Assembly: GCF_006547065.1 (NCBI RefSeq)
Contig: NZ_CP041243.1
Span: forward strand, 3,115,001-3,179,000
From: Brevundimonas sp. M20
GTDB lineage: Bacteria > Pseudomonadota > Alphaproteobacteria > Caulobacterales > Caulobacteraceae
Length of the DNA stretch: 64,000 nt
Direction: 5' to 3'
Position 1 is the first letter of the stretch; each line of letters begins with the position of its first letter. The notes under the pieces are model-generated. The model ran no database searches. It was not told where the DNA came from and saw only the letters and a program-made list of their open reading frames with translations. Shown here in pieces: positions 62,427 through 64,000 of this stretch. The position numbers and the translations under genes were made by a program.

Positions 62427-63614
62427 ATGTTCGCCAAGCGTCAGTCCGCCCTCGCCGCCACCGCCGGAGCCCCGCCGGTGAAGGTCCCCTTGCGTGATCG
62501 CCTTGCACCGGTCGGCCGCATTCTGAAGAAGCCGCCGATCGCCGTGGCCGGCGCCGGCCTGCTGCTGATGGGCGCCGCGGCCCTGTTCATCACTGTGTTG
62601 GGCGATCCTCGCGCAGGCGCGCCGTCAGCCCGCGCCACCCTGCACCGCCAACCTGAAGCGCCCGCCGCCGCACCCTCGGGCATGGAAGCCTTCTCCATGG
62701 GGGCCTATCAGGACCTGACCGGCAACGGAACGCTGGACCCGGCCCTGATGGGTCAGGCCGTGATCACCCTGCCGGACGGCGCCACGGTTTCGGGCGACGG
62801 CGCCCCTGTGACGGCTCCGCGCATCCCGGCCCAGCCCCTGACACCGGCCCCCATCGCCGCCCTGCATCAGCCGGGCCCGGACGGTCAGCTGCCGCGCATC
62901 GCGCCGGATGGCCGCGTTCCCGCCCAAGCCTACGCCCGCCCCTTCCGCTCGAACGGCAAACCCCGCGTGTCGGTGATCGTCGGCGGTCTGGGCCTGAACG
63001 CCGTGACCACCCGCGCCGCCATCGAACGCCTGCCCCCGGAAGTGACCCTGAGCTTCGTCCCCTACGCCGAAGGGCTGCAGGGCTGGATCGACGCCGCCCG
63101 CGCTCAGGGGCACGAGGTCATGATCGAGATGCCGATGGAGCCCACCGGCTACCCGGCCAATGATCCCGGCCCCTACACCCTGCTGTCATCGGCGGACGAC
63201 GCGGAGATCACCGCCCGGATGAACTGGCTGCTGAGCCGGGCCACAGGCTATTTCGCGGTGACCAACTATCTGGGCGACCGCTTCGCCACCTCGGATCAGG
63301 GCATGAACACCTTCCTTGGCCTGCTGCGGTCGCGCGGTATCGCCTTCATAGATGACGGCTCCATGAGCCGTAAGCCGGGCGCCTGGGCCCGCGCCAGCGC
63401 CAATCGTGTCATCGACGAGGAACAATCCCCCGCCGCCATCGTCGGCCAGTTGAACGCGCTGGAAGCCCTCGCCAAGGCGCGTGGCTCAGCCATAGGCTCG
63501 GGCTTCAGCTATCCGGTCACGGTCGAGGCGGTGGCCCGCTGGACCGCCGGTCTGGATGCTCGCGGCCTGCAACTGGCCCCCGCCAGCGCGATGGCGTCAC
63601 GGCCGGGGCGTTGA
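62427..63614 (+). CDS. Divergent polysaccharide deacetylase family protein (YibQ-like)
   Basis: The 395-residue protein has one N-terminal membrane helix (about 38-58, PIAVAGAGLLLMGAAALFIT), a Pro/Ala-rich linker and a polysaccharide-deacetylase-like domain (PRVSVIVGGLGLNAVTTRAA, GHEVMIEMPMEPTGYPANDP, FIDDGSMSRKPGAWARASAN). This YibQ-type gene normally sits between ctpA and rppH, as here. Its substrate is unknown. ATG 62427 is preferred; TTG 62421 is two codons earlier. Confidence 0.9.
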   Translation: MFAKRQSALAATAGAPPVKVPLRDRLAPVGRILKKPPIAVAGAGLLLMGAAALFITVLGDPRAGAPSARATLHRQPEAPAAAPSGMEAFSMGAYQDLTGNGTLDPALMGQAVITLPDGATVSGDGAPVTAPRIPAQPLTPAPIAALHQPGPDGQLPRIAPDGRVPAQAYARPFRSNGKPRVSVIVGGLGLNAVTTRAAIERLPPEVTLSFVPYAEGLQGWIDAARAQGHEVMIEMPMEPTGYPANDPGPYTLLSSADDAEITARMNWLLSRATGYFAVTNYLGDRFATSDQGMNTFLGLLRSRGIAFIDDGSMSRKPGAWARASANRVIDEEQSPAAIVGQLNALEALAKARGSAIGSGFSYPVTVEAVARWTAGLDARGLQLAPASAMASRPGR

Positions 63615-63627
63615 GGCGCAGGAATTC

Positions 63628-63710
63628 GGGCTTAGGAATTAGGAATTAGCGGCGCAGACGGGCGACCTGATACCGTCCTCCCTAATTCCCAATTCCCAAT
63701 TCCTAAGCCC
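63628..63710. repeat. AATTCC-type inverted repeat before rppH
   Basis: GGGCTTAGGAATT (63628-63640) pairs with AATTCCTAAGCCC (63698-63710), and GGAATTAG (63642-63649) with CTAATTCC (63682-63689). The arms are built from repeated 7-8 bp units (GGAATTAG on the left, AATTCCC on the right), AT-rich against the genome. The 110-bp gap between the two genes is made mainly of this element. Confidence 0.7.
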
Positions 63711-63724
63711 CAAGCCCTCCTCCC

Positions 63725-64000
63725 ATGACCGACCTGTCCCAGTACCGTCCCAACGTCGGCGTCGTGCTGTTCCATCCGGACGGGCGCGTCTGGTACGGGC
63801 GGCGCGCCGGAACGCCGGGGCCGCATAATTGGCAGTTCCCGCAAGGCGGCGTGGATGAAGGCGAGGACTATCTGACCGCCGCCCGCCGCGAGCTGGCCGA
63901 GGAGACGGGCGTCTCTTCCGCCGAGCTGATCGGCGAAATCAGCCAATGGATCGCCTACGACTTCCCCGAAGGCTATGGCGGGAGCAAGCAGGCCCGCGGC
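63725..64000 (+). CDS. rppH: RNA pyrophosphohydrolase (partial, runs off right edge)
   Basis: The first 92 residues are present: MTDLSQYRPNVGVVLFHPDG, WYGRRAGTPGPHNWQFPQGG and the Nudix box GGVDEGEDYLTAARRELAEE with ETGV. RppH removes pyrophosphate from the 5' end of mRNA and starts decay. The order ctpA-yibQ-rppH is conserved. The gene is cut by the window end. Confidence 0.95.
   Translation, partial: MTDLSQYRPNVGVVLFHPDGRVWYGRRAGTPGPHNWQFPQGGVDEGEDYLTAARRELAEETGVSSAELIGEISQWIAYDFPEGYGGSKQARG

Overview
The window is high-GC chromosomal DNA of an alphaproteobacterium of the order Caulobacterales, most likely Brevundimonas or a close relative. The evidence is the PhyR/NepR/EcfG general stress response locus, a ZnuD-type TonB receptor beside Zur, DUF4167, SapC, a RodZ-like HTH protein next to ptsP and ispG, and a gene order typical of the group (lysC-ptsP, comF-grxC-nitrilase-DUF1178, nadD-rsfS-rlmH-envC-ctpA-rppH). 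I saw no rRNA or tRNA gene, CRISPR array, insertion sequence or prophage. Nearly all the DNA is coding, and many genes overlap by ATGA.

Layout. 1-9.2 kb: a TonB-dependent receptor cut by the left edge, an unusual membrane protein with two DnaJ-type zinc modules and an SH3 domain, a serine hydrolase plus TPR pair, two tandem DUF4893 lipoproteins and DUF4167. 9.5-23.7 kb: translation termination genes (prmC, prfA) separated by two plus-strand membrane protein genes, a TauE-type permease, a lipoprotein, a GST, a hydrolase, ispG, a RodZ-like protein, ptsP, lysC and the divergent ubiG. 23.8-32.1 kb: a minus-strand run (comF, grxC, nitrilase, DUF1178, AraC, DUF6265, GNAT), a methyltransferase whose start codon interlocks with that of comF, an orphan Flp pilin, and mutT-argJ-ppiC divergent from secA. 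32.3-45.0 kb: secA, a PLP enzyme, mmsA, a hydrolase, zur/znuD with a palindromic operator, sapC, and a MaoC/oxidoreductase pair. 45.1-49.4 kb: the general stress response island. 49.6-64 kb: an MFS symporter, an aldehyde dehydrogenase, AsnC/ald, obgE, a DUF6624 protein, and the nadD-rsfS-rlmH-envC-ctpA-yibQ-rppH cluster, with rppH cut by the right edge.

The stress island is the most interesting part. phyR (minus) and nepR-ecfG-histidine kinase (plus) diverge from two back-to-back motifs that match the EcfG promoter consensus (GGAAC, 16-17 nt, CGTT). The same motif occurs before an entericidin-like lipoprotein, before a small one-helix membrane protein, and on the minus strand just before a strongly structured intergenic segment that carries an exposed C7 tract and ends in an intrinsic terminator. 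I read that segment as a stress-sigma-driven small RNA of about 118 nt, probably the counterpart of Caulobacter GsrN. A further exact EcfG motif lies far away, before the YihY/BrkB gene at 10.5 kb.
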